Positions 16,781-24,839 of a DNA stretch of 64,000 nt are shown here, piece after piece. Made by a program: the position numbers and the translations under genes. Below the pieces are notes generated by a model. That model saw only the letters and a list, made by a program, of their open reading frames with translations. It was not told where the DNA came from and ran no database searches. Each line of letters opens with the position of its first letter. Within the stretch, counting starts at the first letter, position 1. This stretch comes from Pontibacillus sp. HMF3514 (GTDB lineage Bacteria; Bacillota; Bacilli; Bacillales; BH030062), in NCBI RefSeq assembly GCF_009858175.1, contig NZ_CP047393.1:1488001-1552000 (forward strand), in the 5' to 3' direction.

Positions 16781-17628
16781 AATATTGGATAGGGGGAAGG
16801 GTTACATTGAAACGTATAACACACGTAATTCCTTGGCTAACACCAATTCGAATTCTGCAAAAGAGAATAACAAGACACATTAAAGCTCTGCTTAGTCTTA
16901 AGAAATACGCAGAAAAAAAGAAGTCCTCCGAAGACTATCCTTACACAAATAAAAAACATCAATCTTTACTACGTCGAAAGCTTGGTGACTCAGATCCAAA
17001 GCTACAGGAAAATAAAATTACAAATTTAAAAATTGCTTCTCGTGCAATCGATGAGACTGTCATTCAACCAGGGCAGACCTTTTCTTTTTGGAAGCTTGTC
17101 GGCAAGACTTCCAAAAAGAAAGGGTACATAGAAGGTATGCTTTTATCAAATGGACAGGTTATCGAAGGAGTTGGGGGAGGGATTTGTCAGTTAGCCAATC
17201 TCTTATATTGGATGGCGCTTCACACCCCTCTTCAAGTAGTGGAACGACATCACCATAGTTTCGATCCATTTCCTGATTAAGGACGTGTTTTGCCTTTTGG
17301 AAGTGGGGCTGGCGTTTTCTATAACTATGTAGATCTACAATTTTATAATCCTACTGATCACTCCTTTCAAATACAAGTCTGGCTTACAGACAAACACTTA
17401 AAAGGGAGTATATCAAGTGATCAATATTGGCCCTACTCCTATCATGTTGTAGAAGAGAACCACTATTTTTTTGAGAGAAAAAGTATGATTTACAGAACGA
17501 ATGATATTTATCGAGAGGTCGTCGATAAATGTACTGGTAACATCAAAGAAAAAGAGTTTATTATGCACAATGTTTCGGAAGTGAAATATCAAGTTGATGA
17601 GTCGAATGTATTCAAAATAGACTCGTGA
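16777..17628 (+). pseudogene. VanW family gene interrupted by an in-frame TAA
   Basis: One reading frame encodes a complete VanW-type protein except for TAA at 17278-17280. The part before it carries the family core ASRAIDETVIQPGQTFSFW and GGGICQLANLLYW, then VVERHHHSFDPFPD; the part after continues without a shift as GRVLPFGSGAGVFYNYVDLQF. VanW homologues normally have a serine or similar residue at the stop position, so a single base change (TCA to TAA) would explain it. VanW proteins are associated with cell-wall and glycopeptide-resistance loci but have no proven activity. Pseudogene, sequencing error and readthrough are all possible; decay is most likely. Confidence 0.75.
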
Positions 17629-17680
17629 AGATTTGAAAATTTGCTATACTTTACACAATAACGAAAGGAGCGTGGTGTTT

Positions 17681-17749
17681 ATGAGTAATGTAGAGAGCCG
17701 AAAAACCTCATTATATAACCAGACGATTCAGGAGGGATTGATCCTGTAA
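17681..17749 (+). CDS. 22-residue upstream ORF before the RsgA paralogue
   Basis: GAAAGGAG precedes an ATG that opens a short frame starting MSNVESRKTSLYNQTIQEGL and ending at 17749. Its last codons lie inside a hairpin whose far arm ends just before the ribosome site of the GTPase gene. It looks like a translated leader rather than a functional protein. Confidence 0.5.
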   Translation: MSNVESRKTSLYNQTIQEGLIL

Positions 17750-17764
17750 ATCAATGACCCTCCT
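17730..17764 (+). promoter_or_regulatory. Leader hairpin upstream of the RsgA paralogue
   Basis: AGGAGGG-ATTGAT pairs with ATCAAT-GA-CCCTCCT around a 7-base loop that contains the leader stop codon. The left arm includes an AGGAGGG that resembles a ribosome site. A ribosome on the 22-codon ORF would open this stem. There is no T-run, so it is not a terminator. Confidence 0.55.
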
Positions 17765-17786
17765 ACCCATTCAAGGAGGAAATGAT

Positions 17787-18827
17787 TTGAACAATTTAAA
17801 TCAATTAGGTTACGACTCATATTTTCAAGATCAAAATCAAAATGAACCCCATCTTACTGGTCGGATTTCAACGTTAGCAAATGGCATTTATAAAGTACTG
17901 TCAACTGAAGGTGAATATCCTTGTCAAGTATCCGGTAGATTTTATCATCGGGCCAATGATACTAGGGACTTTCCTTGTGTAGGTGACTGGGTGTTATTTG
18001 AACGAATGCCCGGCGAGGATAAAGGTATTATTCATGAAGTGCTTGAGCGAAAAAGCTTACTTTCCCGGCGTGCTCCAGGAAAAAAACAAGAGGAACAATT
18101 AATGGCAGCGAATATCGATATCATTTTTCTCGTAAATGCATTAAATCAAGATTTTAATGTTCGTCGAATGGAAAGGTATCTGATGCAGGTTTATGAAAGT
18201 GGTGCCTCGCCTGTATTTATTTTAACTAAAAAAGATTTATGTGATGACGTTGAAGAAAAAATAAAAGCAGTTAAAGACATCGCTTTTGGCGTTCCGATCC
18301 ATGCGGTTGATGCCCTTCACCGAGAAGGGATCGATGCTTTGCGAACTTATATGCAAACAGGGCGGACCATTTCTCTTATTGGTTCATCAGGAGTTGGGAA
18401 ATCAACTTTAATGAATCAATTGATAGGGGAAGGGGTACAAAAAACACAAGATATACGGTCAGGGGATGACAAAGGTCGTCATACGACTACACACCGAGAA
18501 CTCTTTCTTGTACCCGATGGGGGAGTTATTATTGATACACCTGGTATGAGAGAACTTCAGTTGTGGTCAAGGGATGACGCTGTTGATCAAACTTTTCAGG
18601 ATGTAGAGGCTTTAGCTTCTCAATGTAAATTTCGTAATTGTGCGCATGAACAAGAACCTGGATGTGCGATTAAACAAGCTATTAAAAATGGAGATTTAAC
18701 GGAAGAACGCTATAAAAGTTATCTAAAACTGCAACGCGAAATCAAGTTCCTAGATTTAAAAGAAAAGTATGGATCTAACCGTGCTGCTCGGATACAAGTA
18801 AAAGAGATCCATAAAGGAACATGGTGA
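17787..18827 (+). CDS. rsgA: Ribosome small-subunit-dependent GTPase, RsgA family
   Basis: A 346-residue circularly permuted GTPase: an N-terminal OB fold, then G4 (LTKKD) before G1 (GSSGVGKST), G3 (DTPGMRE) and a zinc finger with CKFRNCAHEQEPGC. RsgA binds the 30S subunit and releases RbfA late in maturation, and is inhibited by (p)ppGpp. This form is longer at both ends than the classical YloQ type and may be a second copy. The TTG at 17787 has AAGGAGG seven bases upstream, whereas ATG 17754 has none. A leader ORF and hairpin precede it. Confidence 0.88.
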   Translation: MNNLNQLGYDSYFQDQNQNEPHLTGRISTLANGIYKVLSTEGEYPCQVSGRFYHRANDTRDFPCVGDWVLFERMPGEDKGIIHEVLERKSLLSRRAPGKKQEEQLMAANIDIIFLVNALNQDFNVRRMERYLMQVYESGASPVFILTKKDLCDDVEEKIKAVKDIAFGVPIHAVDALHREGIDALRTYMQTGRTISLIGSSGVGKSTLMNQLIGEGVQKTQDIRSGDDKGRHTTTHRELFLVPDGGVIIDTPGMRELQLWSRDDAVDQTFQDVEALASQCKFRNCAHEQEPGCAIKQAIKNGDLTEERYKSYLKLQREIKFLDLKEKYGSNRAARIQVKEIHKGTW

Positions 18828-18850
18828 TTTTGTAAGGGGGAGTATAGGCA

Positions 18851-19030
18851 ATGGGGATAATTGCTTTTTTGGGAGTTCTTTATCAAATAGCACTGCTTGT
18901 ATTAATTATTGTTGTGATCTTTACGTTTTTTAAAATGGCGAGAAACATAGAAGATTTAGTATCTGAAGTGAATCAATCCAATAAACATCTGTATGAAATA
19001 CGGAAACGACTCAAATCCGAAAAAGGTTAA
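18851..19030 (+). CDS. Small membrane protein with coiled-coil tail (59 residues)
   Basis: An ORF beginning MGIIAFLGVLYQIALLVL, with one membrane helix followed by a charged helical tail (about 28-59) including MARNIEDLVSEVNQ. AAGGGGGAG precedes its ATG. It starts 23 bases after the GTPase stop and precedes a strong terminator, so it is probably the last gene of that transcript. Function unknown. Confidence 0.6.
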   Translation: MGIIAFLGVLYQIALLVLIIVVIFTFFKMARNIEDLVSEVNQSNKHLYEIRKRLKSEKG

Positions 19031-19043
19031 TCAATAGGTGTCA

Positions 19044-19080
19044 AAAGATCTTGTCTCCCAAAGAGGCAGGGTCTTTTTTT
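19044..19080 (+). terminator. Intrinsic terminator
   Basis: AAGATCTTGTCTC pairs with GAGGCAGGGTCTT (13 bp with three G-U pairs), followed by seven T. Confidence 0.85.
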
Positions 19081-19155
19081 ATGATTCTTATATATTCGGC
19101 AATATTAAGTGATATTGGTTTAAAGCCTTAAATAAAAGGGTAGATTCAAAAATGT

Positions 19156-19184
19156 TTGACATACTTACGGGGGTATATTATTAT
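19156..19184 (+). promoter_or_regulatory. Sigma-A promoter of the sulfur island
   Basis: TTGACA and TATTAT are separated by exactly 17 bases. The spacer contains ACGGGGGTAT, a G-run motif like those bound by CsoR/CstR-family repressors. Confidence 0.75.
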
Positions 19185-19186
19185 AC

Positions 19187-19198
19187 GTACCAGGGTAC
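19187..19198 (+). promoter_or_regulatory. Candidate operator downstream of the -10
   Basis: The inverted repeat GTACC-AG-GGTAC sits at the expected transcription start of the DsrE-like gene, where a repressor would block initiation. Confidence 0.4.
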
Positions 19199-19235
19199 TA
19201 AAAAGAGCTTTTAAAAAATGAAGGAGGACATAAAC

Positions 19236-19625
19236 ATGAAAGTAGCTATTATCGCATCAAACGGAGGCGCATTTGACGCTTATAAAGTACTAAACATTGC
19301 AACAGCTGCAGCAGCAACTGATGCAGAAGTAGAGGTCTTCTTCACATTTGAAGGACTAAACATGATCCATAAGGAAGCGCACAAAAATTTACCGCTTCCT
19401 GAAGGGAAAGAACATTATCAAGAAGGTTTTGACCAAGCGAATGTTCCATCCATTCCAGAGCTTGTAGAAACTGCAAATGACCTTGGAGTTAAATTCATTG
19501 CTTGCCAAATGACGATGGATGTCATGAACCTTAAAAAAGAAGACTTTGTTGATGGAACGGAAGTAGGCGGAGCTGCTACTTACCTTGGATTTGCGAAAGA
19601 CGCTGATGTTTCTCTCACATTCTAA
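19236..19625 (+). CDS. DsrE/DsrF/DrsH-like family protein
   Basis: A 129-residue protein of the DsrE-like sulfurtransferase family. It opens KVAIIASNGGAFDAYKVLNIA, has a FFTFEGL strand, and has a single conserved cysteine (about residue 90) in KFIACQMTMDVM, the position that carries persulfide in DsrE-type proteins. Such proteins relay sulfane sulfur with TusA and rhodanese partners. ATG 19236 follows AAGGAGG; an upstream in-frame ATG at 19218 would contain that site. It leads a sulfur-metabolism gene island and has a consensus promoter. Confidence 0.85.
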   Translation: MKVAIIASNGGAFDAYKVLNIATAAAATDAEVEVFFTFEGLNMIHKEAHKNLPLPEGKEHYQEGFDQANVPSIPELVETANDLGVKFIACQMTMDVMNLKKEDFVDGTEVGGAATYLGFAKDADVSLTF

Positions 19626-19705
19626 TGTTTAATCATAACCGATCCTTGGTAAAAGGGTTATAGGTAATCCTCTTAAAGAGGTTCCTTTTAGAAAGGAGAT
19701 CATTT

Positions 19706-20275
19706 ATGTCTGAAGATAAAGTATTCAATTATGAAAAAGCAGAAAAACTTTTAGATCCAAAACGACAAGAAACCGTTCCAGTTGATAAGGTATTTGAATT
19801 GCTACAATTGGAAGGGAAAGAAAAAGTAGCCGACTTAGGTGCAGGTAATGGTTATCTAACTATACCAATTGCTAAAGAAACTACAGACCGTGTTACAGCG
19901 ATTGATCTACAATTTGAAATGCTCGAACTTTTAGAAGCCAGAGCAGTTGATGAAAAACTAACGAACATTGATCGTATGAAAAGTAGTTTAGAGTCATTAA
20001 ACTTACCTGATGGAGCTTATGAGCGAACAGTCGCTGCCTTTGTACTTCATGAGGTTCCTGATTTGCACCAATCATTAGTAGAAGCACACCGAATCCTAAC
20101 TGAAGACGGTACGTTACTCATTCTTGATTGGGAAAGAGTTGAAGCTGATCAAGGTCCACCAATAAACCATCGCATTTCAGCTAACCATATGGCTGAGCAT
20201 GTTGCTAAAGCAGGATTCGATGTAGAGGTAGGGCACTTGAACGAAGAGGTTTACTATATACGTGCAACGAAATAA
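19706..20275 (+). CDS. Class I SAM-dependent methyltransferase
   Basis: A 189-residue Rossmann-fold methyltransferase. Motif I is VADLGAGNGYLTIPIA (about 37-52), the acidic ribose-binding strand is VTAIDLQFEML, and ERTVAAFVLHEVPD marks motif IV. It belongs to the UbiE/Methyltransf_11-like group; the acceptor is unknown. The location between DsrE-like and rhodanese genes suggests a link to sulfur or thiol methylation, but that is inference. AGAAAGGAG precedes the start. Confidence 0.88.
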   Translation: MSEDKVFNYEKAEKLLDPKRQETVPVDKVFELLQLEGKEKVADLGAGNGYLTIPIAKETTDRVTAIDLQFEMLELLEARAVDEKLTNIDRMKSSLESLNLPDGAYERTVAAFVLHEVPDLHQSLVEAHRILTEDGTLLILDWERVEADQGPPINHRISANHMAEHVAKAGFDVEVGHLNEEVYYIRATK

Positions 20276-20306
20276 TAAGTGGGGGTTAAAGTCCCCCCCA
20301 TACCCC

Positions 20307-20334
20307 TTGACGAATTAAATTTTTTTGTTAATAT
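20307..20334 (+). promoter_or_regulatory. Promoter of the rhodanese/TusA operon
   Basis: TTGACG and TAATAT are 16 bases apart. ATACCCC lies just upstream of and overlapping the -35 and a C-run/G-run palindrome follows the -10, framing the promoter with CstR-like half-sites. Confidence 0.65.
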
Positions 20335-20349
20335 ATACCCGTAGGGGTT
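20335..20349 (+). promoter_or_regulatory. CsoR/CstR-like operator
   Basis: ATACCCGTAGGGGTT is a near-palindrome of C-run and G-run half-sites at the expected transcription start. In Staphylococcus, operators of this general form are bound by the persulfide sensor CstR upstream of rhodanese/TusA/persulfide-dioxygenase genes. The repressor gene itself is not in the window. Confidence 0.6.
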
Positions 20350-20360
20350 AAGGTAAAAGG

Positions 20361-20765
20361 ATGAAAAAACAAATTTTCAAGGGAATGTTGCAAATGGAAA
20401 GCCTCATTACAATTGTATTAATTTTAGTAGCTGTTTTTCTATTCATTCGAACTATTCGCCCTCCAAAGGGTGTTAATCAAATGACTACAGAACAGCTAGA
20501 TCAAGACCTAAAACAAAATAAAAACAAAAAGCAATGGATTGATGTAAGAACTCCTGGTGAGTTTCAATCTCGCAATATTAAAGGGTTTAAAAATTATCCA
20601 TTACAAAAACTAAAGCAAGATTTAAATGAATTGGATCAAAATAAGGAAGTAGTCGTGATTTGCCAGAGTGGTGCAAGAAGCCTTGCAGCAGCTCGCACAT
20701 TAAAAAAGAACGGTTTTGAACAAGTTACAAATGTGCAAGGTGGCATGAATGCTTGGAAAAAATAG
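20361..20765 (+). CDS. Membrane-anchored rhodanese-domain protein
   Basis: A 134-residue protein (YqhL-like) with one membrane helix (about 15-31) followed by a single rhodanese domain. The catalytic loop is VVICQSGARS with cysteine at about 101; the WIDVRTPGEFQSRNIKG block is the CH2-type rhodanese motif. It should bind and transfer sulfane sulfur on the inner membrane face. ATG 20361 is used, but ATG 20394 (MESLITIV), with AAGGGA upstream, would match the length of known homologues better. First gene of the rhodanese operon. Confidence 0.88.
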   Translation: MKKQIFKGMLQMESLITIVLILVAVFLFIRTIRPPKGVNQMTTEQLDQDLKQNKNKKQWIDVRTPGEFQSRNIKGFKNYPLQKLKQDLNELDQNKEVVVICQSGARSLAAARTLKKNGFEQVTNVQGGMNAWKK

Positions 20766-20780
20766 AAGGAGGAATTTTTC

Positions 20781-21080
20781 ATGAAAACTATGACAGCAGA
20801 AGAAGTTCGCAAAAAGTTAGAAGAAGAAGGTAAAGACCTAAACTTAGTTGATGTACGAGAAGATGAAGAAGTAGCAGAAGGAAAAATTCCTGGAGCTAAG
20901 CACATTCCTCTAGGATCTATTGAAGATCGTAAAGATGAACTTGATCAAGATAAAGAATATATTATGGTTTGCCGTTCTGGTGGACGTAGTGGAAAAGCAA
21001 CGCAATTCCTAGAAGAGCATGGATACAATGTGATCAACATGGAAGGCGGCATGCTTAGCTGGGAAGGTAAAAAAGAGTAA
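20781..21080 (+). CDS. Single-domain rhodanese
   Basis: A 99-residue cytoplasmic sulfurtransferase. LVDVREDEEVAEGKIPGAKHI and the active loop MVCRSGGRSGKA, with cysteine at about 64, are intact. It accepts sulfur from persulfides or thiosulfate and hands it to thiols or TusA-like carriers. It starts 15 bases after the preceding rhodanese gene, with AAGGAGG upstream, and belongs to the same operon. Confidence 0.92.
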   Translation: MKTMTAEEVRKKLEEEGKDLNLVDVREDEEVAEGKIPGAKHIPLGSIEDRKDELDQDKEYIMVCRSGGRSGKATQFLEEHGYNVINMEGGMLSWEGKKE

Positions 21081-21103
21081 CCGACTGATAGGGAGGAATA
21101 ACG

Positions 21104-21661
21104 ATGAAAGCAAATGAAACACTTGATGCAAAAGGGCTAGCTTGTCCTATGCCGATTGTTAAAACGAAAAAAGCAATTACAGGATTAGAAGCAGGAAATG
21201 TTTTAGAGGTTCTTGCAACTGACCAGGGATCCAAAGCGGATATTCAAGCTTGGGCTGAGAATGCAGGTCATCAGTATCTAGGAACTGTAGAAGACGGAGA
21301 AGTCCTAAAGCATTACCTTCGTAAGGGTAAAGATGATGAGGATCAAGAAGAAAAGAAACATGATCAAACGATTTCAAATGAAGAATTACAAAATAAACTG
21401 TCTGAAGATGTAACGGTTCTAGACGTAAGAGAACCAGCAGAATATTCATTTGGTCATATCCCAGGTGCTATCAATATTCCACTTGGTGAGCTTGATGAGC
21501 GTTTATCAGAATTGAATTCAGACCAGGACGTATATGTCGTTTGCCGTACGGGTAGCAGAAGTGATCTAGCTTCTCTAAAGCTAGCTAAGCAGGGGCACAA
21601 TGCTTATAACGTCATTCCTGGAATGAAAGAGTGGAGCGGAGAGACAAAACAAGAACAATAA
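21104..21661 (+). CDS. TusA-rhodanese fusion (CstA-like)
   Basis: A 185-residue fusion. Residues 1-75 are a TusA/SirA domain with the sulfur-carrier cysteine (about 14) in GLACPMPIVKTKKAI. After an acidic linker, residues 88-185 form a rhodanese domain with cysteine about 147 in YVVCRTGSRSD. The same two-domain order occurs in CstA of Staphylococcus aureus, which relays persulfide sulfur between its cysteines. This gene and the next, a rhodanese-hydrolase fusion, resemble the cst operon. Strong GGGAGG site upstream. Confidence 0.88.
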   Translation: MKANETLDAKGLACPMPIVKTKKAITGLEAGNVLEVLATDQGSKADIQAWAENAGHQYLGTVEDGEVLKHYLRKGKDDEDQEEKKHDQTISNEELQNKLSEDVTVLDVREPAEYSFGHIPGAINIPLGELDERLSELNSDQDVYVVCRTGSRSDLASLKLAKQGHNAYNVIPGMKEWSGETKQEQ

Positions 21662-21679
21662 ATAGGGGGTAATTGGATT

Positions 21680-22804
21680 ATGATTAAACCAATGACAGCA
21701 GCCGAAGTTGCAAAAAAAGTTATGAACCAAGAAGAACTATTTATTCTAGATGTTCGTAATGAAAGTGAATTTAAAGATTGGAAAATTGAAGGTAACTCCA
21801 TTCACGTTATCAATAAGCCGTATTTTGACCTATTAGATGGTGTTGAGGAAATTGTTGAAGAACTACCAAATGAAAATGTTTTAGTCGTTTGTGCCAAAGA
21901 AGGTTCTTCTCAAATGGTAGCAGATATGCTTGATGAAGCAGGCATTAAAGAAGTTTCCTACCTTGAAGGCGGAATGAAGGCTTGGAGTGAATATCTTGAT
22001 CCGGTAAAAGTTGGAGATCTTTCTGATGGCGGAGAGCTTTACCAGTTCGTACGTCTAGGTAAAGGTTGCCTATCTTACCTTGTTGAAAGTCAAGGTGAAG
22101 CGATGATCATTGACTCTAACCGTACAATTCAACCATACCTTGATTTTGCTGAGGACAAATCCTTAACGATCAAACATGTTGCAGATACGCACCTTCACGC
22201 AGACCACATCTCTGGGGGACGTAAAATTGCAGAGGAAACAGATGCTTCATACTGGCTTCCTCCAAAAGACGCTACTGAAGTAGAGTTTGATTACAATGGT
22301 CTTGAAGATGGCACTGAAATCGAAGTAGGTAATACGAAAATTAAAGTGCAAGCAATCTATTCACCAGGCCACACAATTGGTTCAACTTCTTTCATTATTG
22401 ATGATCAATACCTTCTAACAGGTGATATTCTATTTGTTGAATCAATCGGACGCCCTGACCTTGCTGGTAAAGCTGAGGACTGGGTTGGCGATCTAAGAAA
22501 TACACTTTACAGCCGTTATAAAGAACTTTCAAACGATCTTCTTGTACTACCAGCACACTTTAGCAAAATGAGCGAAATGGCTGATTCAGGAGTCGTTGCG
22601 AAAAAACTTGGTGACCTTTACCAAGATAACTCTGGTTTAAATGTGGATGATGAACAAGAATTCCGTAAGATGGTTACAGAAAACCTACCACCACAACCAA
22701 ATAGCTACGAGGAAATTCGTCAGGTAAACATGGGTAAACTCAACCCAGAAGATGAAAAGCAACGCGAGATGGAAATCGGACCTAACCGTTGCGCAGTTAA
22801 CTAA
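21680..22804 (+). CDS. Rhodanese / metallo-beta-lactamase fusion, persulfide-dioxygenase-like
   Basis: A 374-residue protein with an N-terminal rhodanese domain (about 1-105, cysteine 71 in VVCAKEGSS) and a C-terminal metallo-beta-lactamase fold (about 120-345). The latter has THLHADH (170-176), [15 protein letters not shown] and a final PAHF, as in ETHE1-type persulfide dioxygenases that oxidise glutathione, bacillithiol or coenzyme-A persulfide to sulfite. It resembles CstB/BlrH relatives, with the rhodanese at the N- rather than C-terminus. In context it would detoxify persulfides produced from sulfide. The thiol cofactor is unknown. Confidence 0.88.
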   Translation: MIKPMTAAEVAKKVMNQEELFILDVRNESEFKDWKIEGNSIHVINKPYFDLLDGVEEIVEELPNENVLVVCAKEGSSQMVADMLDEAGIKEVSYLEGGMKAWSEYLDPVKVGDLSDGGELYQFVRLGKGCLSYLVESQGEAMIIDSNRTIQPYLDFAEDKSLTIKHVADTHLHADHISGGRKIAEETDASYWLPPKDATEVEFDYNGLEDGTEIEVGNTKIKVQAIYSPGHTIGSTSFIIDDQYLLTGDILFVESIGRPDLAGKAEDWVGDLRNTLYSRYKELSNDLLVLPAHFSKMSEMADSGVVAKKLGDLYQDNSGLNVDDEQEFRKMVTENLPPQPNSYEEIRQVNMGKLNPEDEKQREMEIGPNRCAVN

Positions 22805-22828
22805 TATTACTAAAGGGAGAGATGAACA

Positions 22829-23056
22829 ATGAACGCAGCAAAAGTATTAGACGCAAAAGGCGTAGCATGCCCAATGCCAATCGTTAAAACAAAGAAAGCA
22901 ATTGGAGAAATCGAAAGCGGAGAAATTCTAGAAGTTCAAGCAACTGACGCAGGTGCAAAAGCTGACCTAACAGCATGGACAGAATCAACTGGTCATGAAC
23001 TTTTAGATTCCTCTGAAGCAGATGGCGTATTTACGTTCTATATTAAAAAAGGTTAA
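22829..23056 (+). CDS. TusA/SirA-like sulfur carrier protein
   Basis: A 75-residue single TusA domain with the carrier cysteine (about 14) in GVACPMPIVKTKKAI. It is closely similar to the N-terminal domain of the TusA-rhodanese fusion two genes upstream, suggesting duplication. It should ferry sulfur between the rhodanese proteins. AAGGGAGAG precedes its ATG, and the operon terminator follows at once. Confidence 0.92.
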   Translation: MNAAKVLDAKGVACPMPIVKTKKAIGEIESGEILEVQATDAGAKADLTAWTESTGHELLDSSEADGVFTFYIKKG

Positions 23057-23068
23057 TGAATATTAATG

Positions 23069-23105
23069 AAGAGCCTCTTCTCGTGTGAGAAGGGGCTTTT
23101 TTTAT
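23069..23105 (+). terminator. Terminator of the sulfur operon
   Basis: AGCCTCTTCTC / GAGAAGGGGCT (one G-U pair) with a 4-base loop and seven T. Confidence 0.9.
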
Positions 23106-23111
23106 TATGGA

Positions 23112-23273
23112 GGAGTCTAACAGGATTAAGTAGTAGTTCGCTTTTGCATATTCTTCTAATTGATGAAGTAATTGTTTTCCGTACCCTTGTCCTCTTATTG
23201 ATTCATCCATCTACAAAAAATCAATGTGCATGTAATACCAAAAAGCTTCCCCTGTAATTCCACCGAGTAATTT
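23112..23273 (-). pseudogene. GNAT acetyltransferase fragment, central part in inverted orientation
   Basis: On the minus strand the frame reads KLLGGITGEAFWYYMHIDFL, then TAG, then MDESIRGQGYGKQLLHQLEE and YAKANYYLILLDS. RGQGYGKQLL is the acetyl-CoA-binding loop of GNAT enzymes. The piece lacks a start, carries a stop where family members have tryptophan, and stops where the C-terminal FSFQAPQFY block should follow. That block lies immediately to the right on the opposite strand. Confidence 0.75.
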
Positions 23274-23383
23274 TCAGCTTCCAAGCACCTCAGTTTTATG
23301 AAAACAACGGTTATGAGAAATTTGGAAAAGTAGAAGATCATCCTAGAGGACACAGCCGTTCCTATATAATGAAAAGATTATAA
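23273..23383 (+). pseudogene. GNAT acetyltransferase fragment, C-terminal part
   Basis: A plus-strand reading FSFQAPQFYENNGYEKFG, then KVEDHPRGHSRSYIMKRL and stop, matches the C-terminal end of small GNAT acetyltransferases. It has no start codon or ribosome site. Together with the inverted fragment to its left it represents one dead gene whose middle was flipped. Confidence 0.75.
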
Positions 23384-23391
23384 CCAACTTG

Positions 23392-23430
23392 AAAAACCCG
23401 CAATCTTCAATGAAGGATAGCGGGCTTCTT
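23392..23430 (-). terminator. Intrinsic terminator of the MFS gene
   Basis: Minus-strand stem CCCGC-TATC / GAT-TGCGGG with inner TTC/GAA pairs, followed by TTTTT. Confidence 0.65.
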
Positions 23431-23434
23431 TGTT

Positions 23435-24724
23435 TTACGTACTCACTGGCGCTGGCTGCTCTACTTCAACAGACTTACGCTCATCAAAATCATTACTTAA
23501 CTTAGGCAAGATCATATAATAAAGGATTCCAACTAGAGCTAAAACTGCTCCACAAAAGTAAAACAGAGAAGAAATAGAAAAGTAATTCGGAAACCCAACT
23601 GAAATAAATCCTAATGTAGCTGTATGAGAAATCATCATGACAGGAGTAATCCAGCTTTCCACACGGCCCATCATTTTACGATCTACAATTGAGGGGAGCC
23701 AGCCCCCAATAGCGATATTTGATAGAGGGATCGTTAAAGCTACAAAAGCTGTTAAAATTAGAAACCATGTAACTGTAGAAACAAAGCCACTCGCAACTAA
23801 GAAAATACCCGCGACACCTAATCCCAATGATAGACATGTATAAAGTTTTAATTTTTTAACCACCATCGATGCAAGGATACTCCCTGTAATCATAAATACT
23901 CCAAAAATAATCCCAAGTACGACAGACCATTGTTCATAGTCATCAGGGGTCAATTTGTATTTTAAGATATAGAGTGGCATAACAGATAATCCACCGTTAA
24001 CAATACCTATAATGAAAAATCCAGCAATGAGTGCCATCAAAAGTTTATGATTAAGAATGTATAGTAATCCTTCTTTGAATTCTTTAAAGATAAAAGAGAA
24101 ATTTAAATCCTTAATACTGTGTGATCCATTTGGAAGACGAGCTTCTTCATCAATCGTACAAGATAAAATTAAGAATGCAGATATCAAGAAAGTAACAGCG
24201 TCACCAATAATAGCTCCATGAACACCTAATGCCCAATACGCACCAAGCCCTAATGCTGTAGCAAAAAGGTTGAATACACCAGCAATCATCTGATTTAAAC
24301 CAGCTGCAGTAGAATACTCCTCTTCATCTAAAATCCCTTGAACTAAGCTCATTTCCGCTGGAGCAAAGAATTTAGCTACAGCACTACGTAAAAATAATAC
24401 AAAGAATACAAGAGGCATAAATTCTGTCATGATAGCACCGATTAAAACAATGGATAAACCTGCACAGATAAAGTCACTGTAATAGGCGACTTTTTGGCGA
24501 TCCATACGGTCAGCAACTACACCTGTTAAAAAGAAAACAAGCAATGTTGGAGCTGAATACATCATTTCTGTAAACGTTGCATAGAATGGCTGACTAGAGA
24601 AGCGGTCCAATAAGTAAAATGTAAAAGCTGTCATTCCAACAATAGTACCTAGTCGGGATGTAATAGCAGCTAGAAACACCTTTGTGAAGTTCATTTTTTT
24701 AAATACAGCAAATGTATCTTTCAT
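23435..24724 (-). CDS. MFS transporter (macrolide-efflux-like MFS_3 type)
   Basis: A 429-residue protein with 12 membrane segments. The loop-2/3 motif is GVVADRMDRQKVAYYSD and the FFAPAEMSLVQGILDEEEYSTAAGLNQM region is typical of the MFS_3/Mef-like group, where many members are putative drug or enterobactin exporters. The substrate is unknown. GGAGAGGA precedes the ATG. It is followed by its own terminator and stands alone; a DUF2512 gene lies upstream on the same strand with a separate terminator. Confidence 0.85.
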   Translation of the reverse strand: MKDTFAVFKKMNFTKVFLAAITSRLGTIVGMTAFTFYLLDRFSSQPFYATFTEMMYSAPTLLVFFLTGVVADRMDRQKVAYYSDFICAGLSIVLIGAIMTEFMPLVFFVLFLRSAVAKFFAPAEMSLVQGILDEEEYSTAAGLNQMIAGVFNLFATALGLGAYWALGVHGAIIGDAVTFLISAFLILSCTIDEEARLPNGSHSIKDLNFSFIFKEFKEGLLYILNHKLLMALIAGFFIIGIVNGGLSVMPLYILKYKLTPDDYEQWSVVLGIIFGVFMITGSILASMVVKKLKLYTCLSLGLGVAGIFLVASGFVSTVTWFLILTAFVALTIPLSNIAIGGWLPSIVDRKMMGRVESWITPVMMISHTATLGFISVGFPNYFSISSLFYFCGAVLALVGILYYMILPKLSNDFDERKSVEVEQPAPVST

Positions 24725-24839
24725 TTGTATCTGTCCTCTCCAACAATTTGATATTCTTATTTTAATCTAAAAACCAAAAAAAACCACCTAACCGTGGATT
24801 GAATGTTTCTCGGTCTAGAGGCGGATGGAGAAAAAAGAA

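Noticed and set aside
23066-23257. 63-codon plus-strand ORF after the TusA gene
   Set aside because: It reads across the operon terminator; the meaningful coding signal in this stretch is the GNAT fragment on the minus strand.
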